A stretch of 64,000 nucleotides of DNA from Conexibacter sp. CPCC 205762. Its GTDB lineage: Bacteria; Actinomycetota; Thermoleophilia; Solirubrobacterales; Solirubrobacteraceae. The notes beneath the pieces are model-generated. The model saw only the letters and a program-made list of their open reading frames with translations, searched no databases and was not told where the DNA came from. The DNA is taken from NCBI RefSeq assembly GCF_030646155.1, contig NZ_JAUTDN010000003.1:290151-354150 (forward strand). Direction: 5' to 3'. The translations under genes and the position numbers were made by a program. Below are positions 32,649 through 42,456 of this stretch, piece after piece (position 1 is the first letter of the stretch; every line of letters begins with the position of its first letter).

Positions 32649-34030
32649 CGCGCCGCCTCCTCGTCCACCAGCCGCGCGACGGCGGTCGCCGCGGCCTCGA
32701 TCGTCAGCTCCAGGCAGCCCTCCGCGAGCGGACTCTGCCACACCGTGTATGCGTCGTCGCTGTCGTACAGCTCGGCCGGCGACAGATACGCCTGGCCCGG
32801 CCAGTTGGCGAGGTTCATCACCACCACCGCACGGTCGGGATGGCGCCGCCGCAGCTCGCGCTGGAAGATCGAATAGCACTCGCCGCCCTGCGCGACGACG
32901 AAGGCGTCGCCGAGCTGCCAGACGCGCACCGGCCAGACGACCGACGTGCCGCTGGAGAGGTTCGCCTGCTGCTCGGCGGCGCGGCGGATCCGCTCCTCTC
33001 GGCTGCGCGGGTCGACGTCTGCCCAGCGCCGCTCCAGCTCTTCGAGCGGGACCGGCGGCTTGAGCTGCAGCTCGACCTCCTCGACGGTCGCCGCGAGCCG
33101 CTCCGAGGCGGCGTGCGGGACCGGCCACCACGGCGCCAGCGGCGCGCCCGACTGGACCGGCGGGTGCAGCGCCAGCGCCGATCCGGGCAGCGGCAGCCCC
33201 TCCAGCGCGGCGAGCGCGGCGTGGCCGATCGCGCGGCCGTGCCGGTCGGCGACGGCGACGTCGCCGGTGTACTGCTCGCGCGGGGCCAGCTCGCCGGCGG
33301 CGCCGAGCAGGAAGAGGCAGGGCGCGCCGCCGGTCGCCTGCTCGACCGTCTCGCGCAGCGCGCCGACGTAGTCGGGCGAGGTGAGCGTGTTCTGCCACGC
33401 CAGCGTCGTCGGGTGGCAGGCGTAGTTGACGATCGTCGCCAGCACGCTGCCGTCGGCGCCGCTGACGCGACCGGCCAGCAGCGTGTCGTCGGCGGGCGCG
33501 TCCGGGTTCCAGCCGATCAGCGGCTGCCCGTCGACGGTCAGGTCGCGGGCGCCCGCGACGTCGCTGCGGCCGGTCGCCCAGTCGAGCGTCGCGGGGACGG
33601 TCCCGGCGAGCGCCTCGCGGGCCGCGTCGCCGGCCGCCGTGCGCAGCGCGTCGAGATACGGGGCGATCAGCTCGCCGCCCGGCCAGTCGTGCGCCGCGCG
33701 CGTCAGCAGCGGGCCGGAGTGCGTGTGGCTGAGCGTGACGAGCACGCGCGCCTCGTCGCCGCCGGCCGCCTCGACGACGGCGGAGCGGATGTGCCACTCG
33801 TCGTCGGGGGAGCGGAACCAGGAGCCGTCGAAGGCGACCAGCACGAGCGGCGGCGCGCCGTCGTTGCCGCGGATCGCCAGGGCGGTCAGCTGCAGCGGGC
33901 GGTGGACGCCGGTCGAGCGGCGCTCGACCGCCGGCCCCCAGGCGTTCTGGGCGATCCCGACGGGCGGCGTCACGTCACGCCGGGCGACGCCGATCGAGCC
34001 TGTGAATCCTGGTGTCGCGATCGTCCTCAT
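32645..34030 (-). CDS. Neutral/alkaline-ceramidase-like protein, first gene of five-gene operon
   Basis: A 461-residue protein resembling the N-terminal catalytic domain of neutral ceramidases. Zn-site motifs LSHTHSGP (residues 100-107) and NYACHPTTL (H206) are conserved. However, the place of the ceramidase nucleophile Ser (GDVSPN in true enzymes) reads GAAGELAP (243-250), so the amidase chemistry may differ. No signal peptide is seen. It may act on another amide, ester or sugar derivative. It follows operator site B at 34057-34078, 26 bp from its ATG, and heads the operon. Confidence 0.72.
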   Translation of the reverse strand: MRTIATPGFTGSIGVARRDVTPPVGIAQNAWGPAVERRSTGVHRPLQLTALAIRGNDGAPPLVLVAFDGSWFRSPDDEWHIRSAVVEAAGGDEARVLVTLSHTHSGPLLTRAAHDWPGGELIAPYLDALRTAAGDAAREALAGTVPATLDWATGRSDVAGARDLTVDGQPLIGWNPDAPADDTLLAGRVSGADGSVLATIVNYACHPTTLAWQNTLTSPDYVGALRETVEQATGGAPCLFLLGAAGELAPREQYTGDVAVADRHGRAIGHAALAALEGLPLPGSALALHPPVQSGAPLAPWWPVPHAASERLAATVEEVELQLKPPVPLEELERRWADVDPRSREERIRRAAEQQANLSSGTSVVWPVRVWQLGDAFVVAQGGECYSIFQRELRRRHPDRAVVVMNLANWPGQAYLSPAELYDSDDAYTVWQSPLAEGCLELTIEAAATAVARLVDEEAAR

Positions 34031-34056
34031 GCATCCCTCACGTTGATCACTATCTT

Positions 34057-34078
34057 GCTAGACGCTATAGTATCTAGC
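34057..34078. promoter_or_regulatory. GntR-type operator, site B (best palindrome)
   Basis: Hexamers GCTAGA, CTATAG and TCTAGC with 2-nt spacers form a 22-bp inverted repeat centred on CTATAG (34065-34070), mismatched only in the spacers. It sits in the 83-bp interval between the divergent starts at 34030 (minus) and 34114 (plus) and could control both. Confidence 0.75.
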
Positions 34079-34113
34079 TCTACTCCGTCAACTTGATCGA
34101 GGATGGACCCCGC

Positions 34114-35130
34114 ATGACCGCGAGCGTTGGGCGCAACCGTGGCGTCGTAGTCGTCACAGACTCCGACCTGCCGACCGAAGGCGTCGCCGAGCGCGTGCTG
34201 GAGCCTGCCGGCTGGACGGTGCGCCGCGCCGCCTGTCGCACCTCCGACGACGTGCGCGCGGCCGCCGCCGGCGCCGACGCGCTGATCGTGCAGTGGGCCC
34301 CCGTCGACGCGGCCGTGCTCGGCGAGCTGACGCAGTGCCGCTTCATCAGCCGGCTCGGGATCGGCTACGACATGATCGACGTCGCCGCCGCGACCGCGGC
34401 CGGCATCCCGGTCGCGAACGTGCCCGACTACTGCGTCGAGGAGGTCGCGACCCACACGCTCGCGTTCGTGCTCTCGCTCGCGCGGCGGCTGCCGCAGCTC
34501 GACGCCGGCCTGCGCGCCGGCCGCTGGGCCGCCGCCGTCGACGGTGCCGGCGCGCAGCGCTCCAGCGCGATGACGGTCGGCGTGATCGGCTACGGGCGGA
34601 TCGGCGCGCGCGTCGCCGAGATGGCCGCCGGCGTCGGCTTCGACGTGCTGGTGCACGACCCGCACGTCGATGCCGCGCGCATCGCCGCCGACGGCCACGC
34701 GGCCGTCTCCTTCGAGCAGCTGCTGGAGCGCGCCGACGTCCTCAGTGTGCACGCGCCGCTGACCGACGCCACGCGCCACCTGCTCGACGGGCCGGCGCTG
34801 GCGCGGATGCGCCCCGGCAGCGCGCTCGTCAACACCTGCCGCGGCGGCCTGATCGACGAGCTCGCGCTCGCCGCGGCGCTGCGCGACGGCCAGCTCGGCG
34901 GCGCCGCGCTCGACGTCTTCGAGCAGGAGCCGCTGCCGCTCGACAGCCCGCTGCGTCACGCGCCCAACCTGCAGCTCTCGGCGCACGCCGCCTGGTACTC
35001 GCCGGTCGCGCTGCAGGAGCTCGAGCAGCGCGCCGCGCAGCAGGCCGCCGACTTCCTCGACGGCAAGCCGGTCGCGACGATCGTCAACCCCGCATACGCC
35101 GACGCCCGCGCCGCGCGCGCGATGATCTGA
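34114..35130 (+). CDS. D-2-hydroxyacid dehydrogenase (NAD-dependent, CtBP-like)
   Basis: A 338-residue D-isomer 2-hydroxyacid dehydrogenase. The Rossmann motif is GYGRIG (159-164), with an Asp ending strand 2 (VHDPH) suggesting NAD. The catalytic triad is present as Arg in NTCRGG (R243), Glu in DVFEQEP (E272) and His in SAHAAWYS (H291). It interconverts a 2-hydroxyacid and a 2-ketoacid, or D-glycerate/glyoxylate-like products. ATG 34114 with GAGGATGGA upstream is used; the track of open codons to TTG 34093 is less likely. It is divergent from the ceramidase-like operon across site B and 2 bp ahead of the next gene. Confidence 0.86.
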   Translation: MTASVGRNRGVVVVTDSDLPTEGVAERVLEPAGWTVRRAACRTSDDVRAAAAGADALIVQWAPVDAAVLGELTQCRFISRLGIGYDMIDVAAATAAGIPVANVPDYCVEEVATHTLAFVLSLARRLPQLDAGLRAGRWAAAVDGAGAQRSSAMTVGVIGYGRIGARVAEMAAGVGFDVLVHDPHVDAARIAADGHAAVSFEQLLERADVLSVHAPLTDATRHLLDGPALARMRPGSALVNTCRGGLIDELALAAALRDGQLGGAALDVFEQEPLPLDSPLRHAPNLQLSAHAAWYSPVALQELEQRAAQQAADFLDGKPVATIVNPAYADARAARAMI

Positions 35131-35132
35131 CG

Positions 35133-35864
35133 ATGACCTTCGACCCGCGCACGATCTCCGGCACCCCCTACGGCGCGCCGCTGGTGCCGCCGCTGCCGAT
35201 CCGCCTGCGGCGGACCGAGATCCTGACCGTCGTCTACGAGACCGACGCGGCGGCGGCCGACGCGCTGCTGCCGCAGCCGCTGGAGCTGGCCGCGCCGCTG
35301 GTGCTGGTCAACGTCTACTGGATGCACGACGCCGAGTTCTTCGGCGTCTACGGCGAGTCGGCGGTGCAGCTGCCGGTGCGGCTGCCCGACGGCGCCCCCG
35401 CGATGTACTCGCCGTTCCTCGTGCTCGACTCCGACGCCGCCGTCGCGGCCGGGCGCGAGCTGTACGGGCAGCCGAAGAAGGCCGGGCGCGTGACGCTGAG
35501 ACCCGACGGCGACCTGCTTGTCGGGCGCGTCGAGCGCAACGGGATCGACCTGCTGACGGCGACGATCTGCTGGAAGCAGCAGGCCTGCGCGCCCGACCTG
35601 CTGGAGGCGCTGGTGCCCGGCAGCGGGACGAACGTGAACCTGCGCGTGCTGCCGCTCGACGGCGGCGACGTGCGGCGCGAGCTGGTCGTGCGCGACTTCG
35701 AGGACGTCGTCGTGCACGAGTGCTGGACCGGCCCTGCGACGGTCGAGCTGCGCCCGAACGCGCAGGTGCCGATCCATCAGCTGCCCGTGCGGACGGTGCG
35801 CGCTGCGACGCACCGCCTGATCGACCTGACGCTGCCTCCCGGCCGCGTCATCCACCGCTACTGA
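35133..35864 (+). CDS. Acetoacetate-decarboxylase-family protein
   Basis: A 243-residue member of the acetoacetate decarboxylase superfamily. GRELYGQPKKAG places the Schiff-base Lys at 115 and the pKa-lowering Lys at 116, the numbering of the clostridial enzyme. Family members decarboxylate beta-ketoacids or catalyse aldol/dehydratase reactions through the same lysine. It starts 2 bp after the dehydrogenase stop, so the two are coupled, and its last 17 bp overlap the convergent ABC ATPase gene. Confidence 0.83.
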   Translation: MTFDPRTISGTPYGAPLVPPLPIRLRRTEILTVVYETDAAAADALLPQPLELAAPLVLVNVYWMHDAEFFGVYGESAVQLPVRLPDGAPAMYSPFLVLDSDAAVAAGRELYGQPKKAGRVTLRPDGDLLVGRVERNGIDLLTATICWKQQACAPDLLEALVPGSGTNVNLRVLPLDGGDVRRELVVRDFEDVVVHECWTGPATVELRPNAQVPIHQLPVRTVRAATHRLIDLTLPPGRVIHRY

Positions 35865-36682
35865 CGCCGGCCTCCGTGCGCGCCGCGCGACGGCGCGCAC
35901 GCTCGGCGGTCGGATCGACGGCCGGGATCGCGCTCATCAGCTGCCGCGTGTACTCGTGCTGCGCGGAGCGGAAGAGCTGCTCGCGGCTGCCGCGCTCGAC
36001 GATGCTGCCGCGCTGCATGACCGCGACCGTCGAGGCCATGTAGCGGACGACCGCGAGGTCGTGGCTGATGAAGAGGTAGGTCAGGCCGAGCCGCTGCTGC
36101 AGCTCGCCGAGCAGGTTGAGCACCTGCGCCTGGATCGAGACGTCGAGCGCCGAGACCGACTCGTCCAGCACGACCAGCTCGGGGTCGAGCGCGAGCGCAC
36201 GCGCGATCGCGACGCGCTGGCACTGGCCGCCCGACATCTCGCGCGGCCGCCGCTCTCTGTAGGCCGGCCCGAGGCCGACGAGGTCGAGCATCTCCTCGAC
36301 CCGCGCCGCGCGTGAGGCGCGATCGCCGATGCCGTGCGCCTCCAGCGGCGCGGCGACGATCTGCGCGACCGACTGGCGGCGGTTGAGTGCGGCGAACGGG
36401 TCCTGGAAGACCATCTGCATCCGCTTGCGCAGGCGGCGCAGCTCGCCGCCCTTCAGTCTCGTCACCTCGAGCCCGTCGAACTGGACGCTGCCGGCGTCGA
36501 GCGGCAGCAGCCCCAGCAGCGCGCGCGAGACGGTCGACTTGCCCGAGCCCGACTCGCCGACGAGCCCGAAGGTCTCGCCGCGGCGGATCTCCAGCGAGAC
36601 GTCGTCGAGCGCGACCAGCGTCTCCCTGGCGCCGAGCCGGAAGGTCTTGCGCAGTCCGCTGGCGACGACGAGCGGCGTGGTC

Positions 36683-36696
<14 letters not shown>
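35848..36696 (-). CDS. ABC transporter ATP-binding protein, OppF/DppF type
   Basis: A 282-residue nucleotide-binding subunit: Walker A GESGSGKST (about 45-53), Q-loop FQDPFAAL, signature MSGGQCQRVAIARA, Walker B LVVLDESVSALD, His switch FISHDL. It energises the dipeptide/oligopeptide/opine-type importer encoded immediately upstream. It overlaps the OppD-type gene by 14 bp and is the last gene of the five-gene transport unit running from 41075 to 35848. Confidence 0.92.
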
Positions 36697-37671
<975 letters not shown>

Positions 37672-37675
<4 letters not shown>

Positions 37676-38544
37676 CCCGTCCGTCCTCGCACGTCGTCGG
37701 TGCCGCCGAGCTGGTCGGCGAGCAGGTTCAGCATCCAGATCGTCAGGAAGATCGCCAGCGCCGGGATGATCACGCCGCTCGTCGACTGGTAGATCTTCTG
37801 GTAGCCCTGCTGCAGCAGCGTCCCCCACGACGCGTCCGGCGGCTGGACCCCGAGTCCGACGAAGCTCAGCGCGGCCTCCAGGATGATCGCGTTGGCGGCG
37901 TTGATCGACGCCTGCACGCCGAGCGGCGCCGAGACGTTCGGCAGGATCTCGCGCAGCACCAGCCGCCAGCGCGAGGCGCCGTAGGCGACCGCGGCCTGCG
38001 TGTAGTCGGACTGCAGCTCGGTCAGCACCGCGCTGCGGATCATGCGCGCGGTGACCGGCGTCAGCAGCACGCCGATGATCAGCGCCAGGCCGGCGGTGGT
38101 CGCGCCGAAGGCGGCGACGAAGACGAGCGCGAACAGCAGCTGCGGGATCGCCATCGTCACGTCGGCGAGCCGCATCAGCAGCTCGTCGAAGATGCCGCGC
38201 GCGAGCGCGGCGGTGAAGCCCCAGAGCGCTCCCAGCAGCATCGAGACGACCGTCGCGCCGGCCGCGATCCCGAGCGAGATGCGCCCGCCGGCGACCATCC
38301 GCGCGAACAGGTCGCGACCGAGCTGGTCGGTCCCGAACCAGTTCGCGGCGCTCGGCCCGGCGAAGCGGTTGGCGTTGTCGAGCGCGCCCGGATCGGCGGC
38401 GAACAGCGGGCCGATCGCGCACAGCAGCACGATCGCGGCGAGCACGGCGATCGCCGCGATCGTCGTGCCGGAGCCGCGGCGCGGGACGCGGCGGCGGCGG
38501 CCGCCGAAGCGGCCGGCGAGGGAGAGCGACGCGGGGCTAGCCAT
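37672..38544 (-). CDS. ABC transporter permease, OppC/DppC type
   Basis: A 290-residue permease with six predicted helices. NWFGTDQLGRDLFARM is the family N-terminal signature, and the EAA loop (AYGASRWRLVLREILPN) for ATPase contact lies at about 185-201. The stop overlaps the OppD-type start by ATGA; the start overlaps the previous permease gene by 8 bp. It forms the channel with the OppB-type protein. Confidence 0.92.
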
Positions 38545-39499
38545 GGGATCTTCCAGTCCGCAGACGGGGATCGAGGTACTCCGAGAGGATGTCGACGAGC
38601 AGCGTCGTCAGGATGAACAGCGCGCAGATCAGCAGCACGACCGACTGCAGCACGGCGTAGTCGCGCTTGAAGACCGACTCGACCGCCAGCGATCCGAGCC
38701 CGGGGATGCCGAAGACGTATTCGACGATCACGACGCCGCCGAGCGTGTAGCCGATCACCATGCCGAGCATCGTCAGGCCGGGCAGCAGCGCGTTGCGCAG
38801 CGCGTGCGCGATCACGACGCGGCGATGCGGGACGCCCTTGCCCTCGGCCGTGCGGATGTAGGACGAGTCGAGCACCTCGATCATCGAGGCGCGCAGGTAG
38901 CGCAGGATCAGCGGCGACGCCGCGATCGCGAGCGTCAGCGCCGGCAGGATCATCCGCCGCACGTTCTCGCCCGGGTCCTCGTTGAAGGGGATGTAGCCGC
39001 GCGCCGGCAGCCACTGCAGCTCGACCGCGAAGACGAGGATCAGCAGGATCCCGAGGACGAACTGCGGCAGCGCCAGGCCGACCGTCGAGCCGGTCGTGAC
39101 GGCGCGGTCGAGCCAGCTGCCGCGGCGCAGCGAGCAGAAGACGGCCAGCGGCACGGCGATCAGCAGCGCGAAGACGATCGAGACCGCCGTCAGCTCGAGC
39201 GTCGGGCCGATGCGGCGGTCGATCAGCTCGGTGACCGAGAACTGGCTGAAGTACGACTGGCCGAAGTCGCCCGTGAAGATGTCGCCGAGCCAGCGCAGGT
39301 ACTGCGTCACGATCGGGTCGTCCAGCCCCGCCTCGCGTCGGAGCTGGTCGATCGCTTCCGGGTTTGCACCGGCGGTCGCGCCGAGGCGCGTGATGATCGG
39401 ATCGCCCGGCAGCAACCGCAGGATCGCGAAGACGAGGGCCGATGCGGCGACCAGCATCAGGATGCTGATCGCCGCCCGCCGGATGACAAACCCCAGCAC
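38537..39499 (-). CDS. ABC transporter permease, OppB/DppB type
   Basis: A 320-residue permease of the peptide/nickel group: LGFVIRRAAISILMLVAASALVF first helix, LPGDP motif, PIVTQYLRWLGDIFTGDFGQS periplasmic segment and an EAA loop (AEGKGVPHRRVVIAHALRNALLP). It starts with GTG at 39499, 7 bp after the substrate-binding protein gene. Confidence 0.92.
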   Translation of the reverse strand: MLGFVIRRAAISILMLVAASALVFAILRLLPGDPIITRLGATAGANPEAIDQLRREAGLDDPIVTQYLRWLGDIFTGDFGQSYFSQFSVTELIDRRIGPTLELTAVSIVFALLIAVPLAVFCSLRRGSWLDRAVTTGSTVGLALPQFVLGILLILVFAVELQWLPARGYIPFNEDPGENVRRMILPALTLAIAASPLILRYLRASMIEVLDSSYIRTAEGKGVPHRRVVIAHALRNALLPGLTMLGMVIGYTLGGVVIVEYVFGIPGLGSLAVESVFKRDYAVLQSVVLLICALFILTTLLVDILSEYLDPRLRTGRSHG

Positions 39500-39506
39500 G
39501 TCAGCC

Positions 39507-41075
39507 TCAGTCGGCCAGGCCGGCCTGCTCGAGGTGCAGCTGACCGCCGCCCTCCATCCAGACGCCTTCGACGTTGGACCGCAGCGAGGCGACGAGCTTC
39601 GCCTGCAGCGGGATGATCAGCGGGACCTCGCGGTTGACGATCTCCTGCACGGTGCCCCACTTCTGCAGGGCCGCCGTTCTGTCGGGCTCCGCCATCGCGG
39701 CCTCGTAGGCGCTCTCGAACTCCGGGCTCTTCCAGTTGCACTCGCAGCGGCCTTCGCGGTAGAAGCCGAAGGCGTCGGCCGGCGAGGGCGGGAAGGAGGC
39801 CAGGTTCGGGACGATGAAGTTCGGGAATCTCTTGCCGGCCGGGTAGAACTTGTCGGCCCAGGTCGAGACCTCTCTGTTCTCGATCTTCAGCGTGATCCCG
39901 ATCTCCTTGAGGCTCGCCTGCAGGATCTCCGCGGCGGTCGTCCACTCGGCGTTCGCGCCGGCGGTGCCCCACCAGGTGATCGTGTCGCCGGCGTTGACGC
40001 CGGCCTCGGCGAACAGCGCTCTGGCCTTCTCGAGGTCGTAGCTGTAGTCGGTCAGCTCGCCGCCGTAGAAGGGGTTGTTGGTGCTGAGCGGGTTGTTCGT
40101 CGGGGCGAGGTCGCCGAGGCCGTAGTAGGCGCTCTCGAGCACGGCCTCGCGGTCGACGGCGTAGGCGACGGCCTGGCGCGCCTTGACGTCGTCGAACGGC
40201 GGCGCCGTCGTGTCGAACTCCCAGTCGACGTACTTGCTCGGGACCTCGGGCGAGACCGTCTTGAGGTCGGGATCGCTCTCGACCGACGAGACGTCGGCCG
40301 GGTTGGTCGACCAGATCACGTCGAGGTCGCCCGCCCGCAGCGCGCTCAGCGCCGAGGTCGAGTCGGTCGCCTTGACGATTCTCAGCTCGTCCAGCGGCGC
40401 CGCGTCGCCCGCGTACTCGGGGTTGGGCACGAGCGTGACGTGGTCGTCGGGGACGAAGTCGGAGACCATGTAGGGGCCGGTCACGACCGGTCTCTTGTCG
40501 ATCTGGCCGAGGTTGTCGACGTCGATGATCTTGACCCACACGATCGCGGCGGGGAACTGCGCGTTCGGCGTTCTCAGCTTGATGACGACTCTCGCGGGGC
40601 CGTCGGCTCTGACGCTGGTGACGGCGGCGATCTTGCCCGCCTCCTGCGTCGTCGTTCTCGGGTCGAGGTAGTACTCGAAGGCCGCGACGACGTTCTCGGA
40701 GGTCAGCGCTCTGCCGTTGGAGAATCTGACGTCGGTGCGGAGGTCGAAGGTCCAGGTTCTCTGGTCGGCGGAGGCTCTCCAGCCGGTCGCGAGGTCCGGC
40801 ACGATCTCGCCGCTCTCGTCGGCCTTCGAGAGGCCGTTCCAGAGCAGCGGGAAGAGCACTTCCTCCCAGCCGAAGGTGCGGATGACCGGGTTCAGCTGCG
40901 GGATCCCGATCGTGTCGGCGACCGTCAGCGTCCCGCCTCTGGCGACCTGCGCGGTCGTCGCCGAGCCGTCGCCGGACGGCGTGGTCCCGTCGTCGCTGGA
41001 GCTGCTGCCACCGCACCCCGCGACTGCGAGCGCGCAGATGGCGATCGCACCGGGGACCATCTTCTTCCACCTCAT
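39507..41075 (-). CDS. ABC transporter substrate-binding lipoprotein (SBP family 5)
   Basis: A 522-residue solute-binding lipoprotein. The signal peptide ends in a lipobox VAGC (Cys near residue 22), followed by a Ser/Gly/Asp linker; the mature protein has family-5 motifs (LNPVIRTFGWEEVLFPLLWNGL, LATGWRASADQRTWTFDLRTDVRFSNGRALTSENVV). Family 5 proteins bind peptides, opines, oligosaccharides or nickel chelates. GAGAGGTG precedes ATG 41075, preferred over GTG 41081. Operator site C lies 51 bp upstream, placing substrate import under the same regulator as the catabolic operons. Many arginines here use AGA. Confidence 0.9.
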   Translation of the reverse strand: MRWKKMVPGAIAICALAVAGCGGSSSSDDGTTPSGDGSATTAQVARGGTLTVADTIGIPQLNPVIRTFGWEEVLFPLLWNGLSKADESGEIVPDLATGWRASADQRTWTFDLRTDVRFSNGRALTSENVVAAFEYYLDPRTTTQEAGKIAAVTSVRADGPARVVIKLRTPNAQFPAAIVWVKIIDVDNLGQIDKRPVVTGPYMVSDFVPDDHVTLVPNPEYAGDAAPLDELRIVKATDSTSALSALRAGDLDVIWSTNPADVSSVESDPDLKTVSPEVPSKYVDWEFDTTAPPFDDVKARQAVAYAVDREAVLESAYYGLGDLAPTNNPLSTNNPFYGGELTDYSYDLEKARALFAEAGVNAGDTITWWGTAGANAEWTTAAEILQASLKEIGITLKIENREVSTWADKFYPAGKRFPNFIVPNLASFPPSPADAFGFYREGRCECNWKSPEFESAYEAAMAEPDRTAALQKWGTVQEIVNREVPLIIPLQAKLVASLRSNVEGVWMEGGGQLHLEQAGLAD

Positions 41076-41125
41076 GAGCACCTCTCGTTGGCTGACCTGC
41101 CGGGTTCCTCCCCCTGATTACACAT

Positions 41126-41147
41126 ACTAGAGGCTATAGCATTTGCC
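41126..41147. promoter_or_regulatory. GntR-type operator, site C
   Basis: ACTAGA (41126-41131), GG, CTATAG (41134-41139), CA, TTTGCC (41142-41147): same spacing as site B, with one good arm. It precedes the transporter operon (start 41075). Confidence 0.7.
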
Positions 41148-41174
41148 GTCAACGCCGTCCGCGCTGGATGCGCG

Positions 41175-41516
41175 CTACAACGGCACCCGCCCGGTCATGT
41201 CAGCGCGCACGATCAGGCCCTCGACGACCTCGAAGACGCCCACCAGCACGACCGTTCCGGCCGGGCTCGTGACCTGCTCGTGGGCGGCCACCCAGCGGTC
41301 GCCGTAGACGGTCAGCGCGAGGATCTCGCAGTGCAGCGGCGTCTGCGTGAAACGCTCCTCGTACAGCGGCCGCATCTGCTCGTGGCCGCGCACGACGCGG
41401 TCGGGCACGAGGCCGTGCAGCTCGGTCTCCGACGCGTACGTGGCCAGGAACGCCTCCAGGTCGGCGGCGTTGAACGCGCGCACCTGCTCGCGGAAGACCC
41501 GCTCCGGCTCAGCCAT
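41175..41516 (-). CDS. SnoaL-like (NTF2-fold) protein
   Basis: A 113-residue protein with the NTF2/SnoaL pattern: an N-terminal helix (FREQVRAFNAADLEAFLATYA), then Asp/Glu-flanked strands (MRPLYEERF ... VVAAHEQV ... VVLVGVFEVVEGLIVRADM). SnoaL-like proteins act as small-molecule isomerases, hydratases or ligand binders. ATG 41516 overlaps the SDR stop by 8 bp, so it is coupled to that dehydrogenase. The frame extending upstream is the shadow of the SDR gene. Confidence 0.75.
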   Translation of the reverse strand: MAEPERVFREQVRAFNAADLEAFLATYASETELHGLVPDRVVRGHEQMRPLYEERFTQTPLHCEILALTVYGDRWVAAHEQVTSPAGTVVLVGVFEVVEGLIVRADMTGRVPL

Positions 41517-42303
41517 CGATCCGCACCCCTCCGTTGACGTCGTACGTGGCGCCGGTCGTGAAGCCGGCGGCCGGCGAGGCCAGCAGCGCGATCGCCGAGG
41601 CGACCTCGTCCGGCGTGCCGAAGCGGCCCAGCGGGGTCCCGCTCGCGAGGCCGGCCTCAGCGGTCTCCGAGAGCTGCTCGGTGATGCGGCTGTGCACGGG
41701 GCCCGGAGCGACCGCGTTGACGCGGATCCCCTCACGCGCGAGCAGCCGCGCGTAGGAGCGCGTGATCGCGAGGATCGCCGCCTTGCTGGCCGCGTAGTGG
41801 ACCGACGTCGTGACGCCGCCCAGCTCGCCGGCGACCGACGCGATGTTGACGATCGAGCGATCGCCGGCGGCGGCCCGCAGCAGCGGCAGCGCGCCGCGCA
41901 GCGCGAGGAAGGTGCCGCGCGCGTTCGTCGCCAGCACCGCGTCCCACTCCTCGACGGAGATCTCGTCATGCGGCGTGTACGGGCAGACGCCGCCGTTGTT
42001 GACGAGCACGTGCAGCTCGCCCCAGCGCGCGGTGACCTCCGCCAGCAGCGCCTCGACCTGCGCCGGCTGCGCCAGGTCCAGGTGCGAGACGTGCGCGTCC
42101 ACGCCGTCGGCGCGAGCCGCCTCCGCGACGGCCGCCGCACCGGCCTCGTCGCGCGCGTAGGTGACCCAGACGTCGCAGCCGGCGGCGGCGAGAGCGGCTG
42201 CCGCGGCGGCGCCGATGCCCGAGCTCGCGCCCGTCACCAGCGCCCGGCGGCGGGCCGCGTGCGCGCCCGCCGCGCCTGCCGGCACTTCCGAAGTGATATC
42301 CAT
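41509..42303 (-). CDS. Short-chain dehydrogenase/reductase (SDR)
   Basis: A 264-residue classical SDR, the third in the regulon. TGASSGIG (about 24-31), NNGG in place of NNAG, Ser in VNIASVAGE, YAASK, and a C terminus with TTGATYDVNGGVRIDG. ATG 42303 is used because operator site D and the regulator's promoter lie just upstream; the longer frame to 43140 overlaps the GntR gene antisense. Probably transcribed with the SnoaL-like gene. Confidence 0.87.
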   Translation of the reverse strand: MDITSEVPAGAAGAHAARRRALVTGASSGIGAAAAAALAAAGCDVWVTYARDEAGAAAVAEAARADGVDAHVSHLDLAQPAQVEALLAEVTARWGELHVLVNNGGVCPYTPHDEISVEEWDAVLATNARGTFLALRGALPLLRAAAGDRSIVNIASVAGELGGVTTSVHYAASKAAILAITRSYARLLAREGIRVNAVAPGPVHSRITEQLSETAEAGLASGTPLGRFGTPDEVASAIALLASPAAGFTTGATYDVNGGVRIDG

Positions 42304-42309
42304 GACGCT

Positions 42310-42331
42310 GAGATACCCTATAGCATGTGGC
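42310..42331. promoter_or_regulatory. GntR-type operator, site D
   Basis: CTATAG (42318-42323), CA, TGTGGC (42326-42331); left arm GAGATA is poor. It lies 7 bp before the SDR start at 42303 (minus strand). Confidence 0.55.
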
Positions 42332-42411
42332 AGAACAGATTCAGGTGACCCGCTGCCGGCGGAATCCCCCCGCCCGACGCCGATGCGCCTGTTCTCGCTG
42401 GCACTGCCGGC

Positions 42412-42433
42412 GCCCCGCGATATAGCATCTAGC
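42412..42433. promoter_or_regulatory. GntR-type operator, site E
   Basis: ATATAG (42420-42425), CA, TCTAGC (42428-42433): a perfect right half with a near-perfect core, no left half. It lies 24 bp before the regulator's ATG, implying autoregulation. Confidence 0.6.
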
Positions 42434-42456
42434 TCCCCGATCGAAACTCTGGATAT

